A model generated the notes under the pieces. That model was not told where the DNA came from, made no database searches, and was given only the letters and a program-made list of their open reading frames with translations. A stretch of DNA of 58,812 bases from Omnitrophica WOR_2 bacterium GWF2_43_52. Lineage in GTDB: Bacteria > Omnitrophota > Gorgyraeia > Gygaellales > UBA12090. The position numbers and the translations under genes are program-made. The stretch lies in the NCBI GenBank assembly GCA_001805445.1, contig MHGF01000008.1:1-58812 (forward strand), in the 5' to 3' direction. Below, piece by piece: positions 9,044 to 17,553 of this stretch; position 1 is the first letter of the stretch; every line of letters begins with the position of its first letter.

Positions 9044-10210
9044 ATGTTTACAGGAAGAATAAAAGGCATTAATATAGGATCGTGGCTTCTGATGGAAGGA
9101 TATATTTTAGGCGGCAGAAATATTCCTGAGAGCCGCTTTAAACAAGATTTCAGGAAATCCTATGGCCTTCGGGGATTGCAGGAATTTGAGGAGATTTTCA
9201 GGAATACCTATATCACTGAAGATGATTTTCAAAACATAGCGGCGATTTCAGCCAATGCCATAAGGCTACCCTTTAATTGCCGTCTTATTGAAACAAAACC
9301 GTATACGTATACAGAGAGAGGTTTTATATTTTTGGATAAGGCTTTTGCCTGGGCCAAAAAACATAACCTTGGGGTAATCCTTGATTTGCACGCCGCCAGA
9401 GGCGCGCAAAACTGCGATTGGCATGGTGATAGCGACGGAAAGGCTCATTTCTGGGAGAATGCTGAGTTTAGGGATAGAACCTGCGCGCTTTGGGAGAAGG
9501 TAGCGGATAGATATAAGTCACACCCGGCATTAATTGGCTACGATGTTTTGAACGAACCTGTTATAGCCAAGGAACGGGAAGACGCTCTAAGGAAATTTTA
9601 CGCGAAAGCCGTAAAAAGGATCAGGGCTGTTGACAAAAAACACCGTATCTTTTTGGAAGGCAACCTGTGGGCTACGCGGATAGATTTTTTATCAGATTTG
9701 CTGCTGGATGATGAGATAACCATCAGTATCCATGCTTACGAGCCGCTTTCGTACACGTTTAATTTTACTCCTTTTTTAAGGTTTCCCGGAACAATGGATG
9801 CTGAAACCTGGGATGCTACGCGTATCGCGCGTTACTTGACTACTTATGCTGATTTTGCCAGGAAGCATAAAACAAGAATTTTTGTGGGAGAGTTTGGCAT
9901 AAACTGGCGGGGAGGCTTCTGGGGTGAAGCGCAATGGCTTGAGGCTATGTTAGAGGCATTTGATAGCTGGGGATTTGAGTATACCTATTGGACGTACAAG
10001 GCTGTAGCCGGCCATGCATTTCCTGATGGGCTGTATCAATTCTTGCCTAATAATAAGTATGTAAGAAGAGAAGGCCCTGTGTTTGGCTGGGAGAATTATA
10101 TAACTCTCTGGAAAAAAGAAAGAAGCCAGATTATCGATTCCTGGAAAACCTGGAACTTTACCCCTAACCAGGAAATCATCGCCAGTTTAAGGCGACATTT
10201 TAAAGGATAA
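9044..10210 (+). CDS. Glycoside hydrolase family 5-like beta-glucanase, cytoplasmic
   Basis: 388 residues with no signal peptide. Clan GH-A features: RGVN-like KGINIGSWLLMEGY at the N-terminus, AIRLPFNCRLIE, VILDLHAARGAQN, the acid/base in YDVLNEP, ISIHAYEP, the nucleophile in IFVGEFGINW, and a late YWTYKA strand. This fits GH5 exo- or endo-glucanase relatives that act on beta-glucans. Lacking export signals, it may process imported or internal oligosaccharides. GGAAGAG lies some 12 nt upstream of the ATG. It is followed 3 bp later by a small gene and then a WbuC-like gene, perhaps an operon. Confidence 0.88.
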   Translation: MFTGRIKGINIGSWLLMEGYILGGRNIPESRFKQDFRKSYGLRGLQEFEEIFRNTYITEDDFQNIAAISANAIRLPFNCRLIETKPYTYTERGFIFLDKAFAWAKKHNLGVILDLHAARGAQNCDWHGDSDGKAHFWENAEFRDRTCALWEKVADRYKSHPALIGYDVLNEPVIAKEREDALRKFYAKAVKRIRAVDKKHRIFLEGNLWATRIDFLSDLLLDDEITISIHAYEPLSYTFNFTPFLRFPGTMDAETWDATRIARYLTTYADFARKHKTRIFVGEFGINWRGGFWGEAQWLEAMLEAFDSWGFEYTYWTYKAVAGHAFPDGLYQFLPNNKYVRREGPVFGWENYITLWKKERSQIIDSWKTWNFTPNQEIIASLRRHFKG

Positions 10211-10213
10211 CCT

Positions 10214-10543
10214 ATGGACTTTAGTGAGTTAAAAAAACAAGTACAAGGTGTCAATTTCGGGGAAATTCGTGTTGACGCGGAGAATTGTTTTGAAGCGGTG
10301 ACGACGAATGAGGATATGGGGACTCTTACTGCTCTTATGGAGAAATTCTTAGGCCCGCCTGCTTTTCCTTCCGCGGCCCCCTTATCATCGGCAATGCAAA
10401 CTACGATTAAAAACTATGGCGGCATTAGTGATGGGCAAACACTCTATTACTTAAGTCAGGGCAACAGTGCCGTTTTTGCCATGTTTTGGCCTTGGGGCGA
10501 TAAGACCCATGTTACCTTAAAGCTTGTCCAGCAACGCGGGTGA
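10214..10543 (+). CDS. Hypothetical protein, 109 residues
   Basis: I do not recognise this family. The gene starts 3 bp after the glucanase stop and ends 4 bp before the WbuC-like start, so it looks like a true operon member. It has no signal peptide or membrane segment. The sequence is mixed alpha/beta with a C-terminal HVTLKLVQQ strand and a central GGISDGQTLYYLSQG stretch. Codon use and base composition match the neighbours. Confidence 0.7.
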   Translation: MDFSELKKQVQGVNFGEIRVDAENCFEAVTTNEDMGTLTALMEKFLGPPAFPSAAPLSSAMQTTIKNYGGISDGQTLYYLSQGNSAVFAMFWPWGDKTHVTLKLVQQRG

Positions 10544-10547
10544 GGTT

Positions 10548-11018
10548 ATGATAAAAATAAGCGATAAGCTTATCAGGCAGGTAGCGGCTAAGGCAAGAAA
10601 TTCAAAAAGGAAGAGGCTCAATTATAACTTTCATAAAAGTTATAATGAAAAAGTCCAGCGCCTGCTGAATGTGGCGTATCCGGGAACCTACATCCGTCCC
10701 CACAAACATGAAAATCCCGATAAGGTAGAAGTTTTTATTATTTTAAAAGGCAAGGTTCTGATTGTAGAATTCTCTGATAAAGGTAAGGCCAGAGATTATT
10801 GTATTTTAGACGCAAAGAAGGGTAGCAGGGGAGTTGAGATTCCCGCGAGAGTGTGGCATTCGTTTATATGTTTAGAGGCAGGTTCCTGCCTGTATGAGCT
10901 AAAAGAAGGGCCTTATGAACCTATAAGCGATAAAAACTTTGCCTTATGGGCACCTGTGGAAGGAACAAAGGAGGCAACGGTATTTAATGAAAGGATAGTG
11001 GAGTCATTATCCATATAA
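10548..11018 (+). CDS. wbuC: WbuC-like cupin-fold metalloprotein
   Basis: 156 residues from ATG 10548, chosen because GAGG lies just upstream and homologues start near MIKISDKLI. WbuC family features: RLNYNFHKSYNEKVQRLLNV near the N-terminus, then the cupin metal motif YIRPHKHENPDKVEVFIILKGK and a second His in VWHSFICLE. WbuC proteins are often encoded beside O-antigen or sugar genes, with an unproven role. Here the neighbour is a glycoside hydrolase. A terminator follows directly. Confidence 0.88.
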   Translation: MIKISDKLIRQVAAKARNSKRKRLNYNFHKSYNEKVQRLLNVAYPGTYIRPHKHENPDKVEVFIILKGKVLIVEFSDKGKARDYCILDAKKGSRGVEIPARVWHSFICLEAGSCLYELKEGPYEPISDKNFALWAPVEGTKEATVFNERIVESLSI

Positions 11019-11022
11019 ACAA

Positions 11023-11047
11023 AAAACCCCGTTATTCGGGGATTTTT
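11023..11047 (+). terminator. Rho-independent terminator after wbuC
   Basis: AAAACCCCG - TTATT - CGGGGATTTTT: a short GC stem with A run before and T run after, so it can act in both directions. The spacer from 11048 to 11249 holds a CCCCGCC-GCA-GGCGGGG hairpin (11182-11198) and no gene. Confidence 0.85.
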
Positions 11048-11249
11048 GTAGGTGATAGGCCTGTGTTGCTTTCGCTATCCTATTGCCTCCTTGTTCTAAT
11101 TAAAGTATACCACATTGTAAACAAATTTCAAGAGCTGAGGTAATCTGGCAGTTACAGGGGGATGAAGAAAATTGGCCTTGTCCCCGCCGCAGGCGGGGCC
11201 ACCCATTTCCCCCGTTTAGTGACCGATTACGAGTTGCGCGCATTTTTTC

Positions 11250-11278
11250 TTTACAAAGAATATAAATGTGCTTATAAT
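11250..11278 (+). promoter_or_regulatory. Sigma70-type promoter of the PG-binding lipoprotein gene
   Basis: TTTACA (11250-11255), 17-bp spacer, TATAAT (11273-11278). The start would fall near 11285, giving a leader of about 45 nt with AAGGAG before the ATG. Confidence 0.8.
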
Positions 11279-11330
11279 TAATCGAGATTGATAAACACGT
11301 AATTTTTATACTATATCTAAGGAGAAGAAG

Positions 11331-11801
11331 ATGAGAAAAAATGCCTTTTTGAGTCTCGGGATTGTAGGGCTAATGGTTTTTGTGGCTGGTTGTAGTGAGA
11401 AAATACAGGAGGCTGTTCCTTCAGGGCTTGCTCCTATTAATGAGACATCACTTACTCAGGGCGTAACCTTATCTCCTGAGGTCATGCCTCAGCTTCAGAA
11501 TGCTTCGGTTCAGACTCCCCAGGCTCTCGGCGGACAAACGATAAGTGTTCAGCCCGCAGAAAGCGTTTCAGGCGCGGGAATGTTTTCCGCGAAAGAGATA
11601 CAACATGCCCTTAAAAATGCGGGGCTCTATGATGGAGCGATTGACGGGAAAATCGGCCCACAGTCAAAGAAAGCCATTGAGGAATTCCAGGCGAAAAACG
11701 GTTTAAAAGCTGACGGTAAAGTAGGGCCCATGACTTGGGAAAAGCTTAAAGCCTACTTGGAAACAGTCCCTGAGGCCTCTTCTTTGGATATCAAGAATTA
11801 A
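11331..11801 (+). CDS. Lipoprotein with peptidoglycan-binding domain
   Basis: 156 residues. A lipoprotein signal ends in the lipobox VAGC (Cys21). A Ser/Pro/Gln-rich linker runs to about residue 85. The C-terminal domain is PG_binding_1: FSAKEIQHALKNAGLYDGAIDGKIGPQSKKAIEEFQ followed by NGLKADGKVGPMTWEKL. It probably tethers the outer membrane to the wall or presents an envelope function; no catalytic domain is attached. AAGGAGAAG gives a good ribosome site, and the gene stands alone between its promoter and a terminator. Confidence 0.92.
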   Translation: MRKNAFLSLGIVGLMVFVAGCSEKIQEAVPSGLAPINETSLTQGVTLSPEVMPQLQNASVQTPQALGGQTISVQPAESVSGAGMFSAKEIQHALKNAGLYDGAIDGKIGPQSKKAIEEFQAKNGLKADGKVGPMTWEKLKAYLETVPEASSLDIKN

Positions 11802-11831
11802 TTTTTTTCAGGCCAGGGATAGTCTTATAAT

Positions 11832-11871
11832 AAAAAGCCACGACTAAAGGAATAGCGGTTGTGGTTTTTTT
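11832..11871 (+). terminator. Rho-independent terminator after the lipoprotein gene
   Basis: AAAAAGCCACGAC pairs with GTTGTGGTTTTTTT across a 13-nt loop, with G-U pairs and a long T run. Confidence 0.75.
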
Positions 11872-11910
11872 GTTTCTTACAGCTTCGCGCATTGTGCTTA
11901 GAGAGATGGC

Positions 11911-11939
11911 TTTACAGATAAGTTTGGCCATTGTATAAT
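11911..11939 (+). promoter_or_regulatory. Sigma70-type promoter of recG-tsaB-alr
   Basis: TTTACA (11911-11916), 17-bp spacer, TATAAT (11934-11939). The start near 11946 lies 46 nt before the preferred recG ATG. Confidence 0.75.
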
Positions 11940-11991
11940 TACTATAGTCGGTTTTTTGCCTGTCGAAGGCGTGCGGAATGTGGGTTTTTTT

Positions 11992-14085
11992 ATGACGCGT
12001 AAAACTCTTACTACTGATATTCGTTACCTCAAAGGTATCGGCGAAAAAAGGCGCGCTGTATTCCATGGCCTGGGCATAGAGACTATCGATGACCTTGTCT
12101 ATTATTTCCCGCGCCGCTATGAAGATAGAACGCATAGTACGTCCATAGCCAAACTTAAGGCAGGGGAGTGTCAAATAATCAAAGGCAAGGTCTTAGGGTT
12201 TGGCCAGCGCCGGAGTTTCAGGCGGCGCTCATTTTCTATCTTTGAGGCTATCATTGACGATGGCAGCGGCAGGCTTGAGTGTGTCTGGTTTAATCAGCCG
12301 TATCTGAAGCAGTATTTTAAGAGGGGTGAAGAAGTTGTGTTATATGGTAAGGTAGAGCCTCATGGAACGTCCCTGCAAATGCAAAACCCCGAGTATGAAA
12401 TCACGGCCGAGAAGCCGCCGCAAGAAAGCCTTAATTATGGCAGGATTGTTCCTGTTTATTCATCCGCAGAGAAGCTAAGCCAGCGGATGTTTCGCCGTAT
12501 CATAAAAACCTGCATGGATGAATATGTCCCGTCGTTAGTTGATGTTGTGCCTTATGACATCAGAGAGCGGCATCATCTGCTTAATATCGCAAGCAGTATC
12601 GTGAATATGCATTTTCCTCACGATGCGCCAACGCAAGCATTAGCCTACAAAAGAATACTCTTTGAAGAGGGTTTTTTATTACAGCTGTTGTTTGGCTTGA
12701 AACGCCTTAAAAAAAACAGGATGATAGGTATCAAGCATTCTTTGTGCCTGGAATCTTTAAACAGCTTTGAAAAGAGCCTCAGCTTTACCTTGACTTCTTC
12801 CCAGCGAAGCGTGATCGAAGAAATAAAACAGGATATGGTTTCTGGCAGGCAGATGCAGCGTTTGCTGCAGGGTGATGTGGGTTCAGGGAAAACCATAGTG
12901 GCAGTATATGCCTGTCTTATCGCTGTCTCATCAGGCTTTCAGGCAGCGTTTATGGTGCCTACGGAGCTTCTGGCTCAGCAGCACTTTGGTGTTATCAGCC
13001 AGCAGCTTTCAGCCTTCAGCTTAAAGGGGCGTACCCTTACGCCAGCCTTACTGACGAGCAGCCTTAGAAAAAAAGAGAAAGAGAAAATTTACGCGGAAGT
13101 AGAAAAGGGCGGCATAGATATCCTTATCGGCACCCACGCCATTATCCAGGAAAACCTTATCTTTAAGAAACTCGGGTTAGCCGTGATTGATGAACAGCAT
13201 AAATTCGGGGTGCATCAGCGCTTAAGCCTGTTGGCTAAGGGAATAAATCCCGATTGCTTGATTATGACCGCAACGCCTATTCCGCGCACCTTAGCCATGA
13301 CTATTTATTCAGACCTGGATATTTCGACGATGAGGGAATTGCCCGCGGGAAGGAAGCCTGTAGAGACGTATTGTGTGGATGAATCTAAAAGACAGTGGGT
13401 TTATGATTTTATAAGGGATCATCTAAGCGCGGGGCGCCAGGCATATATAGTGTATCCTCTGATTGACGAGTCGGAAAATATGGAAGTGAAAGCCGCGTCT
13501 GTAATGTATGAAGGATTAAAAGATGTTTTTCATGATTTCAGTGTGGGGCTTATTCACGGGCGCTTGAAGCAGTCCCAGCGCGATAGCATTATGGAGTCAT
13601 TCAAAAATGCCCAGATAGATATTTTAGTCTCAACAGTGGTGATTGAGGTGGGTATTGACATCCCGAATGCCGCGGTCATGGTCATTGAGCAGGCAGAACG
13701 CTTTGGGCTTTCGCAGTTACATCAGTTGCGCGGCAGAATCGGCAGGGGGAGCTTTTCCTCTTTTTGTATTCTTATTAGCGCTACCCAGGATAGTGAATCT
13801 TTAAAGAGGCTTCAGGTTATGGTTGAAGAAAGTGACGGGTTTGTTATTGCTGAGCGGGATTTGGCGTTGCGCGGGCCGGGAGAATTCTTCGGTGTGCGCC
13901 AGCACGGGATTCCTGAGATGCGGCTTAATCCCCTGGAGAATTTAGAGCTCCTGAATACGGCTAAGGAAGAGGCCTCGCGATTACTTGAAAAAGACGCGTT
14001 ATTAAGCTCCAGGCAAAATGCTGCCCTAGCCGAGGCATTAAAAACGAGATTCCCCGAATATGAGCGTTTGATGGAGGCAGGATGA
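11992..14085 (+). CDS. recG: ATP-dependent DNA helicase RecG
   Basis: About 697 residues. ATG 11992 is preferred because the family's N-terminal helix-hairpin begins DIRYLKGIGEKRRAVFHGLGI; a TTG at 11956 would add 12 residues. The wedge (OB-fold) domain is followed by superfamily 2 motor motifs: GDVGSGKT (Walker A), IGTHAIIQ, a DEQH box in VIDEQHKFG, TATPIPRTLAMT, STTVVIEVGIDIPNA-like motif V and QLRGRIGRG (motif VI). RecG reverses stalled forks and acts in recombination repair. The stop overlaps the tsaB start (ATGA). Confidence 0.97.
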   Translation: MTRKTLTTDIRYLKGIGEKRRAVFHGLGIETIDDLVYYFPRRYEDRTHSTSIAKLKAGECQIIKGKVLGFGQRRSFRRRSFSIFEAIIDDGSGRLECVWFNQPYLKQYFKRGEEVVLYGKVEPHGTSLQMQNPEYEITAEKPPQESLNYGRIVPVYSSAEKLSQRMFRRIIKTCMDEYVPSLVDVVPYDIRERHHLLNIASSIVNMHFPHDAPTQALAYKRILFEEGFLLQLLFGLKRLKKNRMIGIKHSLCLESLNSFEKSLSFTLTSSQRSVIEEIKQDMVSGRQMQRLLQGDVGSGKTIVAVYACLIAVSSGFQAAFMVPTELLAQQHFGVISQQLSAFSLKGRTLTPALLTSSLRKKEKEKIYAEVEKGGIDILIGTHAIIQENLIFKKLGLAVIDEQHKFGVHQRLSLLAKGINPDCLIMTATPIPRTLAMTIYSDLDISTMRELPAGRKPVETYCVDESKRQWVYDFIRDHLSAGRQAYIVYPLIDESENMEVKAASVMYEGLKDVFHDFSVGLIHGRLKQSQRDSIMESFKNAQIDILVSTVVIEVGIDIPNAAVMVIEQAERFGLSQLHQLRGRIGRGSFSSFCILISATQDSESLKRLQVMVEESDGFVIAERDLALRGPGEFFGVRQHGIPEMRLNPLENLELLNTAKEEASRLLEKDALLSSRQNAALAEALKTRFPEYERLMEAG

Positions 14086-14768
14086 AACTTTTGGCGATAG
14101 ATAGCTCATCGCGCTATTTTTCAATGGGTATAGAAAAAAATGATTGCCTGTTGGTACGTGTTTTGAAACCCTTTGGTAGAGAGCTATCCCGGAAGATCAT
14201 GCCGTCAGTTGAGAGCGCTTTAAAGAAAGCGAACATTCCCCTTGCTCAATTCGATTGTTTTGGCATAGGGCTTGGCCCGGGGTCTTTTACGGGATTACGT
14301 ATTGGGCTGGCAACATTGAAAGGGTTATTGTTTTCGCTTAACAAGCCTGTCGTCAGTATCCCGAGTTTAGATATTCTGGCATATGCTCTGCGCGGGCATT
14401 CTGGAGTGGTATGTCCTGTTATCGACGCAAAGAGGGGGTTAGTATACTGCGCGCTTTATGAAGCCAAGCAGGGGAAGATACAGCGAAAGAGCCGGTATCT
14501 TTTGGTGCCAATAAAAGAGGTAGTTGAGAAAGTAAAGGCAAAAGAAGCGGTTTTTTTCTTAGGAGACGGGTTGACACTGTATCAGAATACACTTGAGAAG
14601 GGTTTAGGCAAAAGGGCGCGGTTTATCCTTGAGGAGAAGCTGTGGTATCCGCAACCGGAAAATCTCCTGGCACTGATTAAGGAAAAATATAAAAGAAGAG
14701 AATTCTCAGATATCGAGGCCTTAGTTCCCCTTTATTTATACCCTAAAGAATGTCAAATCACACGATAA
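14082..14768 (+). CDS. tsaB: tRNA threonylcarbamoyladenosine biosynthesis protein TsaB
   Basis: 228 residues, starting in a 4-bp ATGA overlap with recG. The N-terminus MKLLAIDSSSRYFSMGI and the stretch GIGLGPGSFTGLRIGLATLKGL are diagnostic of TsaB, an inactive member of the ASKHA-fold TsaD family. TsaB scaffolds TsaD and TsaE in making t6A37 of ANN-decoding tRNAs. The cysteine/His metal site of TsaD is absent, as expected. It overlaps alr at its end. Confidence 0.95.
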   Translation: MKLLAIDSSSRYFSMGIEKNDCLLVRVLKPFGRELSRKIMPSVESALKKANIPLAQFDCFGIGLGPGSFTGLRIGLATLKGLLFSLNKPVVSIPSLDILAYALRGHSGVVCPVIDAKRGLVYCALYEAKQGKIQRKSRYLLVPIKEVVEKVKAKEAVFFLGDGLTLYQNTLEKGLGKRARFILEEKLWYPQPENLLALIKEKYKRREFSDIEALVPLYLYPKECQITR

Positions 14769-15889
14769 CGATGAAGCCATTAACCTATAGGCCTACCTGG
14801 GCGGAAATAAACCTGAAAAATCTGGATTACAATTTTAAACTTGTTAAAAAGCTTGCGGGAAGAGAAGTGAAAATACTGGTTCCGGTGAAAGCCGATGGCT
14901 ATGGCCATGGGATAGTGGCTGTTTCAAAGCGCCTGGAAAGGTTGGGGGTTGATTATTTAGGTATCGCGAGTATTGATGAAGGAATTACCTTGCGTAACGC
15001 TGGAATCAAAACCCCACTATTAGTCTTAAGCACGGTTTTACCGGCTGACGCGAAGCCGGTGATTGCCTATAACCTTACGCAAACTATTTGCACAAAAGAA
15101 TTAGCCATGGCGTTATCCTTAGAAGCAGTGAAAAAAAATAAGGCAGTAAAGGTTCATGTGAAAATTGATACCGGCATGCATCGAATCGGAGTCGCCTATG
15201 GCAGCGCCTATGCCTTTATCAAGGAGATTGGCAAGCTAAAAAATCTTATTATTGAGGGGATATTCACGCATTTTCCTTGCGCGGATACCAAGAGCGGCTT
15301 TACGAAAGGACAAATTAAGGAGTTTGATGATCTTATCGATACATTAGAAGGCGAGGGTAATGTTATTACCTTAAAGCACGCGCAGAATAGTTTAGGGGTT
15401 ATTGGGTACCCCAAAGGACTTTGCACTATGGTACGTCCCGGGCTTATGCTCTACGGCCTGTATCCTAAGCAGCGTCTCAAAATAAAGCTTAAGCCGCTTC
15501 TAAGCTTAAAAACAAAGATTGTTTTTATTAAAACTATTGCCAAAGGCAAAGGTGTCAGCTATGGCCATAGTTATATCAGCGGACGCGCGATGAAGGTTGC
15601 TACGCTGCCTATTGGTTATGGAGACGGCTATCCGCGCGCTCTCTCAAATAAGGCGTATTGCCTTGTTAACGGAAAGAAAGCGAAAATAATCGGCAGGATC
15701 TGCATGGACCAGACAATGATCGATATCACTAAAATCGAAGGTGTATCCGTGGGGCAGGAGGTTGTCTTGATTGGAAAACAAAAAGGCGAGAACGTTACCG
15801 CGGAGCAATTAGCACGATTGGCGGATACGATACCTTATGAAATTATCTGTAATTTAGGGGGGCGTATACGGCGGGTGTATATACGTTGA
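14750..15889 (+). CDS. alr: Alanine racemase
   Basis: 379 residues. PLP lysine Lys48 is in VKADGYGHG, and the second catalytic base Tyr is in GVSYGHSY. Other family blocks: KIDTGMHRIG, THFPCADT, RPGLMLYGLYP, TLPIGYGDGYPR and GRICMDQTMIDI. It makes D-alanine for peptidoglycan in the cytoplasm, matching murI and the amidase further on. The ATG at 14750 overlaps tsaB by 19 bp; a second ATG at 14771 would overlap nothing and is a fair alternative. Neither has a clear ribosome site, so translation may be coupled. Confidence 0.96.
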   Translation: MSNHTITMKPLTYRPTWAEINLKNLDYNFKLVKKLAGREVKILVPVKADGYGHGIVAVSKRLERLGVDYLGIASIDEGITLRNAGIKTPLLVLSTVLPADAKPVIAYNLTQTICTKELAMALSLEAVKKNKAVKVHVKIDTGMHRIGVAYGSAYAFIKEIGKLKNLIIEGIFTHFPCADTKSGFTKGQIKEFDDLIDTLEGEGNVITLKHAQNSLGVIGYPKGLCTMVRPGLMLYGLYPKQRLKIKLKPLLSLKTKIVFIKTIAKGKGVSYGHSYISGRAMKVATLPIGYGDGYPRALSNKAYCLVNGKKAKIIGRICMDQTMIDITKIEGVSVGQEVVLIGKQKGENVTAEQLARLADTIPYEIICNLGGRIRRVYIR

Positions 15890-15979
15890 TGGATATGAAG
15901 TAGGTAGGAGCATGTTAAAAACGGATACTAGTGCGCTGTGACATTAGATTCTGACATTACGCTATCATGTTTGAATATA

Positions 15980-16140
15980 GGGCGGAGGTCCTGTCAAGGT
16001 TATGTTTTCGCGGGGACGTTCGGCCTGCTCCTGCGGCAGGCCTCACTCGGCGTAAATTTTCGCGCTCCGCCTGCGGCGGAGTCCAAGCCGCGAAAATTTC
16101 CGTACGCCCCGCTCAAACACAACCTTGCCACCCCCGCTCA
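15980..16140. repeat. Large branched foldback element
   Basis: The 413-bp gap 15890-16302 holds this foldback and no convincing gene. Outer arms GCGGAGG...CAAGGTTATGTTT...GCGGGG pair with CCCCGC...AAACACAACCTTG...CCCCCGC. Inside are CCTGCTCCTGCGGCAGG, an 11-bp AAATTTTCGCG/CGCGAAAATTT pair, and the palindrome CTCCGCC-TGC-GGCGGAG. Two small open frames over it are products of the GC-rich fold. Confidence 0.8.
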
Positions 16141-16302
16141 GCAAGTGAAGTGTTGCAGATAGCAAAAATTTATGTCACGAAGCACTAAGGTATCAAGGAA
16201 TTAGGATTTTCCCGCAATAGTCTTTGATGAGGCGGGATCCCTCCTGATTTTCTGATTGCCGCATTTAAGATGGCAAAATCACAAATATTATATGACAGGA
16301 GT

Positions 16303-17553
16303 ATGAAAAGATTTAATACGCAAAGCATGGGAGTATTTATTATTTTTTATTTTTTTGCTTTGAGAGTGGCCTATGCGCAAGATGCACTCCATCAGCAATG
16401 TCCCTTAGAGTGGCACAAGCGTAATGGCCATCTTATTCCTGATGCTCCGGAATCAGAAGCTATTAAAAAACTAAACCAGGATTACAGTAAGCCCTGGCGT
16501 AGCGAGGCCGACGCGGATGGTGACGGAGTGGAAAATGAATATGATCCCTCTCCGTACGATTGGAGGGAGTGCGGGTATAACCCTTTTGGGACCTTGGAAT
16601 TTTTAAGCTGGAATCATTCGTGGAACAACTACAAATACAATAACGAAAGGTTAGAAAAGATTGTAAGGCTTTTAAAAGAAGCCGGGGTAAGCTATGTGCG
16701 GGTGGATATGCTTTGGCAGGATATGGAGCCTGAGCCTAATAATTGGAATTTTAAAAAATATGATTATCTCGTTAATCTGCTAACACAAAACCACATAAGG
16801 ATTTTAGGGCTTTTAAGCTATTCTGTTTCCTGGGCAGGAAAGGATTGGAATTACCCTCCTTATGATAACGCGACTTTTGTCAATTACGCGAAGCGGGTTG
16901 TGTCGCGTTATAAGGATAAGGTAAAGTATTGGGAAATCTGGAATGAGCCTGATTCTCCCGTTTATTGGGTAGAGCGTGACGAGATGAAAGGGTACGCGCA
17001 GCTTTTAAAAGAATCATATCAGGTAATCAAAGAGTCTGATCCGTCGGCGAAGGTAGTGTTGGGAGGGCTTACTTCAGAGGCATTGTTTCCGCTTAAGAAT
17101 ATCTATAGAAATGGCGGAAAGGATTATTTTGATGTGGTGAATATCCACCCCTTTACTAACCCGTTAGCGCCGGGGCGGCTGCAAAGGGTAAAAGTGATTT
17201 ATAAAAATATTAGAAAAGAAATGGTTAAAAACGGCGACGGCCATAAGAAGATTTGGTTTACCGAAATCGGCTGCCCTGGCGTCAAGGAAGCGGTAAAAGC
17301 GAATGGGTGGTGGGAAGGAAAAAGCCCTACCGAGAAACAGCAGGCACGATGGGTAAGAGAGATTTACAGTGAGCTTCTTTCTTTAGAAGATGTGGAAAAG
17401 ATTTTCTGGGCGTTTTTTCGCGACACCAAGGAGCATTTTAAAAACGGGGTGGATTATTTCGGGCTGGTGCGTTGGGATTTTTCTAAGAAGCCGGGGGTTT
17501 CGGCGTATAAAAAATGCGTTCGGAAATGGGAACACACTAAGCAGCCTCGGTGA
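16303..17553 (+). CDS. Secreted clan GH-A glycoside hydrolase (GH39/GH5-like)
   Basis: 416 residues from ATG 16303, chosen because MKRFNTQSMGVFIIFYFFALRVAYAQ is then a clean signal peptide; ATG 16270 would add 11 polar residues. Just after the signal is a calcium-type DADGDGVENEYDPSPYD motif. The barrel shows VSYVRVDMLWQDMEPEPNNWNF, acid/base Glu in YWEIWNEPD, VNIHPFTNP and the nucleophile Glu in IWFTEIGCPG. This pattern fits GH39-like xylosidases or related families; the substrate is unknown. Its stop overlaps by 17 bp the convergent lptG stop. Confidence 0.85.
   Translation: MKRFNTQSMGVFIIFYFFALRVAYAQDALHQQCPLEWHKRNGHLIPDAPESEAIKKLNQDYSKPWRSEADADGDGVENEYDPSPYDWRECGYNPFGTLEFLSWNHSWNNYKYNNERLEKIVRLLKEAGVSYVRVDMLWQDMEPEPNNWNFKKYDYLVNLLTQNHIRILGLLSYSVSWAGKDWNYPPYDNATFVNYAKRVVSRYKDKVKYWEIWNEPDSPVYWVERDEMKGYAQLLKESYQVIKESDPSAKVVLGGLTSEALFPLKNIYRNGGKDYFDVVNIHPFTNPLAPGRLQRVKVIYKNIRKEMVKNGDGHKKIWFTEIGCPGVKEAVKANGWWEGKSPTEKQQARWVREIYSELLSLEDVEKIFWAFFRDTKEHFKNGVDYFGLVRWDFSKKPGVSAYKKCVRKWEHTKQPR

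Noticed and set aside
15938-16188. Two small plus-strand frames between alr and the hydrolase
   Set aside because: They lie in a GC-rich foldback and have no recognisable protein features.
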